This document shows positions 24,501 through 34,219 of a stretch of DNA of 64,000 bases, piece after piece. The notes beneath the pieces are model-generated. The model saw only the letters and a program-made list of their open reading frames with translations. It had not been told where the DNA came from and did no database searches. Position numbers and translations under genes: made by a program. The DNA lies in NCBI GenBank assembly GCA_037042915.1, contig CM073197.1, positions 2,914,001 through 2,978,000 of the forward strand. Direction: 5' to 3'. The stretch is from Auricularia sp. M13. Its lineage: Eukaryota; Basidiomycota; Agaricomycetes; Auriculariales; Auriculariaceae. How positions within the stretch are numbered: the stretch's first letter is position 1; each line of letters opens with the position of its first letter.

Positions 24501-25812
24501 AGAGAAGCGCCAGTCATCCAGGAACAGTTTCTTCCGCCTGACGTAGAGCATTACAGTGCAAATGAGGCTGAGATCGAGGGAGGTTGGGTTTGCGCGGTTT
24601 CTGCGTATCGCGCGGTTCCCAACAGCAGCTTCGCCTTCGCCTCCCTCACTCATGGCTTCTCTGTCAGTGTCAGTTTCAGACTGGTTTGCCCGGCGCAGAT
24701 GTATGGAGTGAATAGGTTCGATGATGACGCATTACACGCACGAGGGATGGTCGCAGGCAGTGCTTTGCTGTGTCAAAGGGGCACTCGTGAGCTAGTGCTT
24801 CTAATGTTGTGCTCTGCAGCATGATCTCAGATCTTTGAATACCGCAAATAGTGTGAATAATGTAGAGCCCAAATGAATACAAATGAGTGCTAGTAATCGT
24901 GGGATGAGCTCGGCGGACGCGGGGGAGAGCTCTGCTGTACACAACCCAATTCCGCAGCGATGCAATTCGCACCCCCACACGCAAGCGATCGAAGCGCTGC
25001 TCATCCAGGCACAATGTTTGACGCATGACATTGCTTCCAAAGGGCGTTGACATGACACATTGGCGCGTGGGAATGGGGTGGTTGAGAGCTGGCGGACTGG
25101 TTGTCTGGACTCCAAGTTCCCGATCGCGCGCGCCGCGGGGCAACGTTTCAGCAGATTTTGGCCCCTTGAGAAAGTAATTGAGAGAGCCCAGAGGCGTTCC
25201 AGCGATGACATCATGGGTTGAGTCTGCATTTGCGTTGCGAAGTAGTCGATTTGGCCGTACTTCGCCGTACTTCGCCGTGCGCCTTACGTGCGGCGCCAAC
25301 AGAGTCAATTCGCATCTTGAAGTTCAACTCAGTGAGTAGCCCTGCAATTCTCGCTGTCTCAAACGTTCATGTAGCTGCAGCTTCTTGCTGCAACTATCCA
25401 GGATCGGCAGATTTGCGTGGCGACCCCGGATTTGCACGGTTTGAATCCAATGCTCGCCCACGTGCTGCAGATCCCGGATTCCAATTTATTGAATAAGCGC
25501 CCGTACCTGCAGCTTGAACGCCTTTTAAAAGGCGTAGATCCAGAATCGGAGAAGCTGTCGCGGCCTGTCCGCGCGCTCGCAATCTCGTAACGGGGCTGGC
25601 AGCGGATCGGGTGTGCTGTCACCGGCGGACGTCTCGAGCGGAGCAGTGACATCTCGATCGCGGGCGAAGCTTCGCAGCAGCGGAGGGTCCGACGATCCCA
25701 ACCGACGTCTCTGCGTTTGAAAACTTTTCAAACTCCCCGACACGTCGTTTCCTCCCGCCAGGCTTATAAGGCCAGCCTCGACACACTTTATTCCCACTGA
25801 ATCCACTCGCCT

Positions 25813-27282
25813 ATGCTCGCATTCTGCCACCCCACCGTCGTGCTGCCCGATGAGCGCGTCAGTTTTGGCCCCGCCCTCTCGCTCACGTGAGTTGCCGTGA
25901 CTTTTTTTCGCCAGACCCTGCTCGCATCCACCACATATCCCCCCTCATGATCATTCACGGCCTTCATCGTCAACGCGTTGACTGAGGCTGCTCCATCACG
26001 TGACTCGACCGCCCCCCTGCTGCCGCAACCATTGCTGGTGTGGACTAGTCTGACTCTGTTCACACAGACCCAGTCCTCGTCGTAGCTGCACGACGTGCAG
26101 CCACACGCCCTCGCGCTGACTCTCGTCGCTTGCTACCGGTGAGCGCTCTTTACCCTGCTTTTCTCCACCCGCGAGGCTGACCGCCATTCCGCAGATCGTC
26201 GTCCGACTTCCAACCATCGCTCAATGTAAACGTACCGTGAGTCCACTCTGCGTATCGCTGGAGGACCTGAATTTGACGTCTTACCTCTGCAGCGGTGCCC
26301 TCAGAGTCGCGCGAGCGCACGCCGGCAAACTCCGCAGGTTGACTCTGTACCACAACGTGCAACCTGAACGACGCAACACCGCGCTGAACAACCGCTCGGG
26401 CTCAACATCTGATGAGGTGAGATATGCGTTGCCTTTCTCGCCAGCGGTGTTGCTGACTACTCCGTCCGATATTGCAGCTGCACGCGCCGACCGCGAGCTT
26501 CCCGCTGAACGCCCGCCGGCGATGCGAGCACTGAGCGCGACTCCGATATCTCCGCGTTGCGTTGGAACGTAAGTCAGCGCTCTTTTTCTCTCGTAATGTC
26601 CAACGCTTGCTCAATCAGATTCATTCATTGCAGCTATCTGACGACATCGGCAGCGGCGTCGCGGACACTGTCGAGCCAACGGTGTACCTCTGCGCCGCGC
26701 TGGGCACCATGGAACTCTGATCCTGCGATTTTAGAACGTGAGTCATGCGTTTAATTTCTCAGTAATGTCCAACGCCTGTTCCAGACCATCATGTTATCCT
26801 GCGGCTGTAGACAACTTGACGGCATCGGGCGCCGACGCGACGGAGGACTCAGAAGTCGCGCTGTGGCGTTTGGCGGGAAATCAACAACGTAAGAAGTTCG
26901 ATAAGTCATCCCTTTCAGTAATGTCCAACGCTTGTTCTTTCAGGTTAGTCCAGCCATCGCATTCCGACGCTGCTCCGCGCTGGCGGCGGCGGATACCCCA
27001 GACGGCGTCGCGGCGGACGCAGACTCGTTGCGGCGATGCTGTATGAATCGCCTCAGTGAGTCTCTTTTCAGCCGTGTTCAGAATTCCCAGGCTCATTCTT
27101 TGTCGTTCGTAGACTCGTCTGACGTAGTCCTGCAGCTGGCGCAGGACGTCGATCGGTGCTGCAGTGTCCGCATTGGTAAGTGCACAACGATTTGGATCTG
27201 TACACGACCTCTATTCTGACGTGACATGCAGATTCTCGCGGTGTTTCGCGCGATACAAGTCAACTCGGCGGCCTCGTCTGAC
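25813..27282 (+). other. Candidate spliced transcription unit in X2
   Basis: Same TATA-like box, ATG, splice-site series and introner-like introns as 16338-17806 in X1, with practically no differences. Coding status is equally unclear. Confidence 0.3.
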
Positions 27283-28404
27283 CGCGGCCGCAACCCTCAA
27301 CTCTGGCAACCGCGTCACGCCGCGGCTGCGCTAATAGGAGGGGACCCACCGCCCAGCCGTCGACCAACACCGCCGTCCGTGCGAGGTCGTCCCCGCTGCT
27401 GACGGTGCAGACTCCGTGCAACGCGCCGCCGTGACACTCACGCGTGAGTTTTGGCGGACCCCTATGCGATGTCGTGTTTCTCACATGCACCAGCTGCGCG
27501 GATAGTCGTCCTTGACGCCGATCGCCGACCGCAATGATGTCGGTGCGCATTATCGACTTCTGTCACCCCCGCCAATGCTAACATGTTGTAGTAGCAAGAT
27601 ACCCGCCGCAGGAACTCGATGCTCGCTGCCAGCTTGGAGACGGACTCGGGGACCGCGCGAGAGGCCCCTGCGCGCACGATTCAGCCGCGGTTCCTCGCCG
27701 ATTCCGTCCCCGCCCCCGCTGGGACAACACCTCCCCGAGTTCGCGTTTTCCAGCGTCGTCAGTCGGCAGCGGAACATCCAGTCGGATCCCGGGCCTGCTG
27801 CTGCGTTGCAGTCGGCACAACGGCTCCGACAGCGCGCGGCGTCGCGTTCGACGCTCCGAGCATTCCGCCACGCGTTGGCTGGTCTACAGCATCTCTCAAG
27901 TCTCATATCCATTGGTCCCGCGCGCTGGACCCCCCATCTTGCGCCGTTGCGGAGATCGATGCCGGTCTGCGCGCCCGAGACCTTCTGCATTCACGGCCAC
28001 CTGCCCGTGTCGCATCTCCCCGCACTTCGGCGGCGGCGCGCGTGTCTCGACAGCTATGCGGACTCGGTGGCCACATTTGGAAGACGGGTGAGTGGCTCTC
28101 AATCTGAACTTCTGCGCGATGCTGATCCGATATGGAGGTAGTCGTCCTTGACGGCCCATGCATCTGGACGGTCTCCGGCCGCGCAGACCTCACGCAACGG
28201 CGCCATAGTCGTCCTTGACACCACGGTCGGCGCTAATGCCGGAAACTTGCCGGTTTCACCCATTCGTGAGTTTTCGACGTTTCCTCACTCACAAAATTCT
28301 GAGAACCCGTAGATTATGAAGGCAGTCATCCTTGGAGCCGTCCAGGACGACGACGGAATATTTTTTATTCCAATTTCGTATGTTTTTGTTTTCTTGGCCC
28401 AGCT

Positions 28405-29309
28405 TCATCTGCGACTCACGGAGCCTCCAGCCAGCCAAGAACGAGGCCGATAGCTATTTTCTGCGTTTTTCTGCGACTCGTTTTGTCTTGCACGCCACAG
28501 CTGTCGCGCGCACATTACTGTACTCGTCCGCCGCCTGTCAGTAGATAGCATTGAAATATGACAGGCCCGGGCGGTGGACATATGCGTATGTCCACCGTCC
28601 GGGTACTGTACCGCGCCCAGAGGGGGAATCCCTGTCAGTTTGAATTTCTGGCCACCCGCGGACTTGCCTTGGTTTTTTGTCGATAGCTCAGGCGAGTTTC
28701 GACGGGCGTACGGCGCGCTTATCGCCTGCGCGGACGCCACGGACGGAGCAAAGAGTCGTCTATTGCCATTGACAGTATGTACACGATCCGCGGTCAGGAA
28801 GGTCCAGAAGGGCAGCAGGAGGAGCAGCGGCGAGGAGACCAGGGCGGATTGGTATGCTGCGCGGTTGTCAGTGGTGACGACGGCGACGACGGGCAGGACG
28901 GACCGTGGAAGCGGACGTAGTCGTTGTGCGTCTCCAGTATCAGCAGGGCCAGTGCTGCACATCGTCAGCGGCAGCGTCGGCGAGCACACGACTGAGGCGC
29001 ACCAGAGAACGGGCCGGCCAAGTAGGCAACGGCGGCGAGGACGTCGACGCGCCATCCAAAGCGCGTCTCCCACATATTATTCGGGTTGGCGCTCTCGTCT
29101 GCCAGTGCGGCGGAGCTGGAGCCGGCGGCGGTGGCAAAGGTGGGGATGCCGCCCGCCTGGTAGGACATGCTGCCCGTCGGCGCCGCTGCGGGCGTGCTGG
29201 GGAACCAGGGGCGCTGGCGCTGGGCGAGGGCCGCGGGGTCGTCCGGCGGCGGCGTGTATGCGGCGAAGGACGCAAAGTGCTGGGACGCGCTGCCCGCCGT
29301 GCTCGTCAT
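28405..29309 (-). CDS. Chimeric Tic20-like protein, copy C
   Basis: Exons 29309-29003, 28954-28904 and 28856-28405 give the same 269-residue chimera as copy B: about 140 native residues, then about 129 residues encoded by segment X2. It faces the intact Arp1 copy C across the 49-bp spacer, so the divergent promoter of the only full Arp1 gene now drives a truncated partner. Confidence 0.55.
28566..28603. repeat. Hairpin with 17-bp arms near the end of X2
   Basis: Identical copy of the hairpin at 19091-19128, in the same relative place. Confidence 0.6.
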
Positions 29310-29358
29310 GGACAATGAGGAAAGGACCGGCCGCTGCCGACGCCCGCACTCCGAGTCG
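29310..29358. promoter_or_regulatory. 49-bp divergent spacer, unit 3
   Basis: Start-to-start spacer in front of the intact Arp1 copy; same length as in the other two units and the same substitutions as in unit 2. Confidence 0.55.
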
Positions 29359-31344
29359 ATGTCTGCGGAATACGACGATGTCCTGACGAACCAGCCCGTC
29401 GTCATCGACAATGTGCGCCGCGTTCTTCCTCCTCGTCGTTCGTCGCCGGCGCTTACGCGTGCTGACGCTGGGGGCGCAGGGCTCGGGCACGATCAAGGCC
29501 GGCTTTGCGGGCCAGGACCATCCCAAATGCTTCTTCCCGTCCTTGTACGCGCGCGTTACCACTGCTTCGCGCGTTGCTCACTGCTTCTGACAGCGTCGGG
29601 AGGCCAAAGCACACGCGCGTGCTCGCCGGCGCGCTCGAGGGCGACGTCTTCATCGGCCGGCGCGCGCAAGAGTTCCGCGGCCTGCTCAAGATTCGCTACC
29701 CCATGGAGCACGGCATCGTCGTCGACTGGGACGACATGGAGCGCGTCTGGTCCTGGGTCTACTCCGAGGAGCTCGGCACCTTGTCGGAGGAGGCGCGTCC
29801 AGTCCATTCAAGCTCGCCGTCGCTCACAACCACCGCAGCACCCAGTCCTGCTCACCGAGGCCCCGCTCAACCCGCGCAAGAACCGCGAGCTCACCGCCCA
29901 GATCTTCTTCGACACCTTCAACGTCCCCGCCATGTACATGAGCGTCCAGGCCGTCCTCGCGCTCTACTCATCCGGCCGCACCACCGGCATCGTCCTCGAC
30001 TCGGGCGACGGCGTCACGCACGCTGTGCCCGTCTTTGAGGGATTCAGCATGCCGCATGCTATACGGCGGGTGGATGTTGCTGGGCGGTAAGCTGTCCGTA
30101 TGTTGCGAATGGGCGACTGACATTGCTTGCAGAGACGTCACGGACTACCTCCAACTGCTGCTCCGCAAGGCCGGCCACCACCTGCACACGACCGCCGAGC
30201 GCGAGGTCGTGCGCACGATCAAGGAGAAGACGTGCTACGTCGCGCTCGCGCCGCAGAAGGAGGAGAAGGAGACCCAGGGTGCGCGCGCCGCCGTTTCTTT
30301 CTTCCTTCCCTCCATCCGCCCTTTCTTTCTTCCCGTCTCTCGCCCCTCGGCTGACCTCTACTGACGCCTCACCCTCGCCTCGCACAGGCCGCTCAGAATC
30401 CTTCACGCTCCCCGACGGGCGCGCCGTGCAGCTCGGCGCGGAGCGCTTCCGCGCGCCCGAGATCCTGTTCAACCCCGAGCTCATCGGCGAGGAGTACGCG
30501 GGCGTCCACCAGGTCGTCGTCGACTCCATTAACCGCGTCGACCTCGATTTGCGCAAGGCGCTGTTTAGTAATGTCATCCTGAGCGGGGGGAGTACGCTGT
30601 ATCAGGGTGAGTGCTTGGCTCTGGCTCGGGACGCTTGCGCACTCGATGCGGGGCAGAGGAGAGCGTGGAGCCTGCGCGCTGGATGCGAGCCGTGGGTGCG
30701 CTGCACTCTTCTGCTCGGCGCAAGGGAGCGCGGATTCTTCTGCGTAGCAGTGGAGTGTACGGACTGCTCGGCCGCTGTGGCAGGCAATGCGGACTGCTGC
30801 GCTACGGCGTCCTTCTCCGCTGCGCATTGGTAGTGGATTATTGACGGTGCTGACGCGCCACCCCTTTTCTGCGCAGGTTATGGCGCGCGGCTGCTGAACG
30901 AGGTCAAGAAGCTCGCGCTGAAAGACGTCAAGATCAAGATCTACGCGCCGCCCGAGCGCAAGTACTCGACCTGGATCGGCGGCTCGATTCTGGCGGGCTT
31001 GAATACGTTCAAAAAGGCGCGTGCGATGTTCACTTTTAGCCTTTGTCTTTTGTTGTCGCGCGCTCGTTTGCTCCGCGTCGCGTCGCCCGAAGTAACGCAG
31101 CATCTTCGGTCGCGCCGCTGCACTTGCACTTCTGCTCGCGCTCTCTCGCCCACATTCCTCTTTCCGCTTCCACATCATCCTCGTGCCCTCGTCTTAGCCA
31201 CAGTTTTCACTCATTGCGCCTTTTCGCGTCTCTAATCCCACATCGAATTGTTCTCGCCCGTGCTGACTCTCCCCGCAGATGTGCGTGACGGCGGAGGAGT
31301 ACCAGGAGGACCCGGACATCATCCACAAGAAGATCGGACTCTAG
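29359..31344 (+). CDS. ARP1: Arp1 (centractin), dynactin actin-related protein: intact copy C
   Basis: Eight exons: 29359-29412, 29480-29544, 29594-29792, 29839-30086, 30133-30278, 30388-30606, 30877-31016 and 31279-31344. They give 378 residues, the usual Arp1 length. Arp1 forms the short filament of dynactin, the cytoplasmic cofactor that links dynein to cargo and membranes. Seen in sequence: N-terminal [19 protein letters not shown] (phosphate loop 1), [67 protein letters not shown] (phosphate loop 2), [34 protein letters not shown] and a last exon with [16 protein letters not shown]. Two introns begin with GC: intron 3 (29793, GCGCGT) and intron 7 (31017, GCGCGT, 262 bp). Both are required to stay in frame. 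It is the only copy with the native last exon. Confidence 0.93.
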
Positions 31345-31894
31345 CCTCTCCCCCGTCTCTCCCTCCCTCACTCCCGCACTGTAGACATCGCCAGTTCATG
31401 CTCTCATCGCACTGTAGATCACGGCTCCCGGCTCGCAGTACAGTACATATGTCGCTTTCGATGCCCCGTTTTCGCTTGTTCGTTCGCTCGCGCTTGCTTA
31501 CTCTTTCTTTCTTTCTTTTTTCGTTTGTGGGGTTACGTATACAAAGTATGCTCTATCATATCATGATAACGAAGATACCTTACTAGGCCTTACTGCATTG
31601 CGGACTGGGCTGTTGTTCAGAACTTTCAGAAGTATCGGAGTTGGAAAAAGAACAACGCTCGTTTTTTGCTCGACCTTCCCAGTCTCGACACAGCGCAGCG
31701 CAGCATACACTCACACTTTCTCCCGAGAATCACAGGTCGTTGTCGTGGGGCTGGCGGTTCTGTTCTGTTAGCCAATGACGCGGTGCGGAAATCGCCGTGA
31801 CGTCAGTCATGCGCGGGTGGCTACAAAAGAGAAAGGAGCCTCCCTTTTTGCGCGAAACGACTTTTGCCTTTCCCCCTCCCCCTTGTCACTCAGG
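31345..31894. other. Intergenic between Arp1 and caleosin
   Basis: Arp1 3' flank with pyrimidine-rich DNA, then the caleosin upstream region. A TATA-like CTACAAAAG lies about 70 bp before the caleosin ATG. No gene was seen. Confidence 0.4.
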
Positions 31895-33178
31895 ATGTCG
31901 ACCGACATGAACCACCACCATTTCCAGGCGCCGCCGCCGCCGGTGTCGTATGCCAAGGTCGTCAAGGTGCGCATACATTCACGTCTCAGTGTCGAGGGGG
32001 GTCAATGCTGACACGGCCTGGGTGCAGGAGGGCGACGGGTACGAGAACCACGACTACCAGCCGTCGGACGCGCCCGGCGCCCACGCGCACGACCCCGCGC
32101 ACCGGCCCACGACGTTCGCGGGCGCCGTGAAGCTCGGCGAGGGCGGGCACCTGCACGACGTGCCGGGCATCATCCCGCACACTGCGCCCTCCGATCTTGT
32201 GCATCGCAACAAGCAGCACGAGCCGACGCCGCCGACGCGCAAGGACGCGGTGTCGCTGGACATGGCGTCCGGCTCGCCCGTGACGCTCGACCGCCGCGCG
32301 GGGCAGAGCGGCGAGCACAGCGGCTTCCCGCACCCCAGCATCCCGCGCGCGCGCGTCGCCGCGGACCCCAAGGCCGGGCCCAAGGCGGACGCGCAGGCGA
32401 AGGAGCGCTGGGAGGCTGCGGTGAGCGACGCGCATGCGCGCCGCGCGTGGGAGCGCCGATCGGTGCTCGAGAAGCACTGCGCGTTCTTCGACCGCGACCA
32501 TGACGGCGTGATCTGGCCGCACGATACCTTCATTGGCTTTTGGCGCCTGGGCTTTGGGCTCATTCTGAGCTTCGTGTCGATGGTCGTTATCCATAGCGGC
32601 TTTTCGTGGCTCTCGGGCGACAGCTTCTTCCCCGACCCGTTCTTCAGGTTCTACATCCATAATGCGTACAAGTGCAAGCATGGGAGCGACTCGCAGACGT
32701 ATGATACCGAGGGACGGTTCACGCCGCAGAAGGTGTGTCTTGTCCCGTCTCAGGCATGCTGATCACGCGGAATGCTGACTGTATGCGCTCGTTGTAGTTC
32801 GACGACATCTTTGCCAAGTACAGCTCGGACCCGGCGCACGAGTATCTCACCATCCCCGACACGGTGCGCATGCTCAAGGGCAACCGCATCATCGTCGACC
32901 CCTTTGGCTGGTTCGCCGCGGTGTTTGAGTGGGGCAGCTTGTGGTACCTGCTCTGGTGCGTTCACTCTCGTTCTCTCCGCGTAGTAAACTTGTGAGACTC
33001 AGGTGATCTCGCTCATATTAGGCCGAGGGACCGCCGCATGAAGCGCGAGGACGTTCGTGCCGCGTACTCGGGCGACTTGTTCTACCGCATTGCGCACGAG
33101 CGCCAGCAGCGCGGCGGCAAGCGTAGGCACCATCAGGGCCATGCTGAGACCAATGGTGTGAATGGTGTTGCGCATTGA
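31895..33178 (+). CDS. Caleosin (heme peroxygenase family, lipid-droplet associated)
   Basis: Four exons, 31895-31966, 32028-32732, 32798-32955 and 33022-33178, give 363 residues. The N-terminal 130 residues are Pro/His-rich and longer than in plant caleosins. Then LEKHCAFFDRDHDGVIWPHD contains one canonical EF-hand loop (residues 179-190, Asp at 1, 3, 5 and 12) and the conserved His174. A hydrophobic segment FGLILSFVSMVVIHSGF carries the second conserved His213; the two histidines bind heme in this family. The lipid-droplet anchor region FFPDPFFRFYIHNAYKCKHG follows, then FDDIFAKYSS, DPFGWFAAVFEWGSLWYLLW and a basic tail. Caleosins use fatty-acid hydroperoxides to oxidise lipids and sit on lipid droplets or the ER. 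Neighbours give no pathway context. Confidence 0.9.
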
Positions 33179-33604
33179 ACGCTTTTGCTATCCTTAGAGT
33201 AAACCCCTGCTATTCTTCCCCTCGATCCGCTCGCACTCTCTCTTTTCTTGTAGCAATTCTCGACTGGCCGTCTGTAGTTTTAGTCAACGCAATGAAATGC
33301 AATGCATGAATCCCACCCGGAGAGGTGGTATTGTACTACTTTATCTCGATCCGGTGGACGCTAGTGGATCGGTATAAGTAGCTGCGATCCGTTGAGGGGG
33401 TTTCGACATCTCTTCCTCTTACCATCACCCCGCCTCCTCCCCTCGCCGTCCCTCGTCATACCGGCCGTCGTCGCTGACGGTGTGGTAGCAGCGATACCTA
33501 CTGCGGCTCGCCGTCTACGGCTCGCGTCAGTCCTCGGTGATGAGGCCGTGAACGTGCGCGCAAGAGGTAGCTGAAGTCCTCGGCATCCGCGTCGACTCAC
33601 AGCA
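33179..33604. other. Caleosin 3' flank, no further gene
   Basis: Nothing recognisable beyond the 3' flank. Confidence 0.4.
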
Positions 33605-34090
33605 GTAGTAGTAGTAGAAGAAAGTCCTCATTGAGGCAAAGCAAGTCCTCTGGTTGAGGCGGAAGTCCTCAGACTGAGGCAAAGCAAGTCCTCCGCGCGA
33701 GGCGAAGCAAGTCCTCGCATTGAGGCAACGTAAGTCCTCTGTCTGGAGGCAAAGCAAGTCCTCAGATTGAGGCGAAGCAAGTCCTCGCATTGAGGCAACG
33801 TAAGTCCTCTGTCTGGAGGCAAAGCAAGTCCTCCTTATCGAGGCAAAGCAAGTCCTCATCGAGGCAACGCAAGTCCTCATCGAGGCAAGTCCTCTGAATC
33901 GAGGCAAAGCAAGTCCTCTTACGAGGCAAAGCAAGTCCTCTGAATCGAGGCAAAGCAAGTCCTCTTACGAGGCAAAGCAAGTCCTCAGATTGAGGCGAAT
34001 CAAGTCTTCTGGTTGAGGCAAATAAAGTGCTTCGTGCGAGGCACAGCAAGTCCTCGCGTGAGGCACACAAGTCGTCACTACGAGGCGCAA
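33605..34090. repeat. Hairpin minisatellite, about 20 units of 18-28 bp
   Basis: The unit is roughly GAGGCAAAGCAAGTCCTC plus a variable 2-7 bp insert. The invariant CCTC and GAGG of neighbouring units are complementary around the variable insert, so nearly every junction forms a small stem-loop (for example CCTCTTACGAGG). The core GGCAAAGCAAGT is well kept while the insert varies. Units become degenerate after about 34000. On the minus strand a frame runs through it, reading repeats like EDLLCL, but it looks like a consequence of the repeat. Confidence 0.85.
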
Positions 34091-34219
34091 GTGGCTAAAC
34101 AGCCGTTCCCGGCTGCGTATACGCGCATTAGAGCGTTTCGACGTCGATTTCGAAAGTCTTGCGTACCGGGTCTGCACGCGATATCGCAGAGTCAATCACA
34201 GTTACAAAATAGCAGTGCA

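Larger units (their letters stand above)
19318..28792. repeat. Tandem array unit 2 (chimeric Tic20-like, Arp1 copy B, segment X2)
   Basis: A 9475-bp unit following unit 1 head to tail, with the same order of parts. It shares its 5' part, through Arp1 intron 1, almost exactly with unit 3, and its X part almost exactly with unit 1. Confidence 0.85.
21418..28792. repeat. Segment X2, 7.4 kb, near-identical to X1
   Basis: Second copy of the unrecognised 7.4-kb segment. Similarity is lower in the first 1.1 kb (scattered substitutions) and almost complete from about 22.7 kb to the end, so X1 and X2 separated recently or were homogenised. Confidence 0.8.

Noticed and set aside
9752-31344. Array explained purely by two haplotypes wrongly joined
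   Set aside because: Possible, but both X copies share identical junctions and the end units hold complementary complete genes, which fits real tandem duplication better. Kept as a caveat because copy B introns differ like another allele.
33605-34090. CRISPR-like repeat-spacer array
   Set aside because: Eukaryotic context, and the variable inserts are only 2-7 bp within hairpin units. It is a minisatellite.
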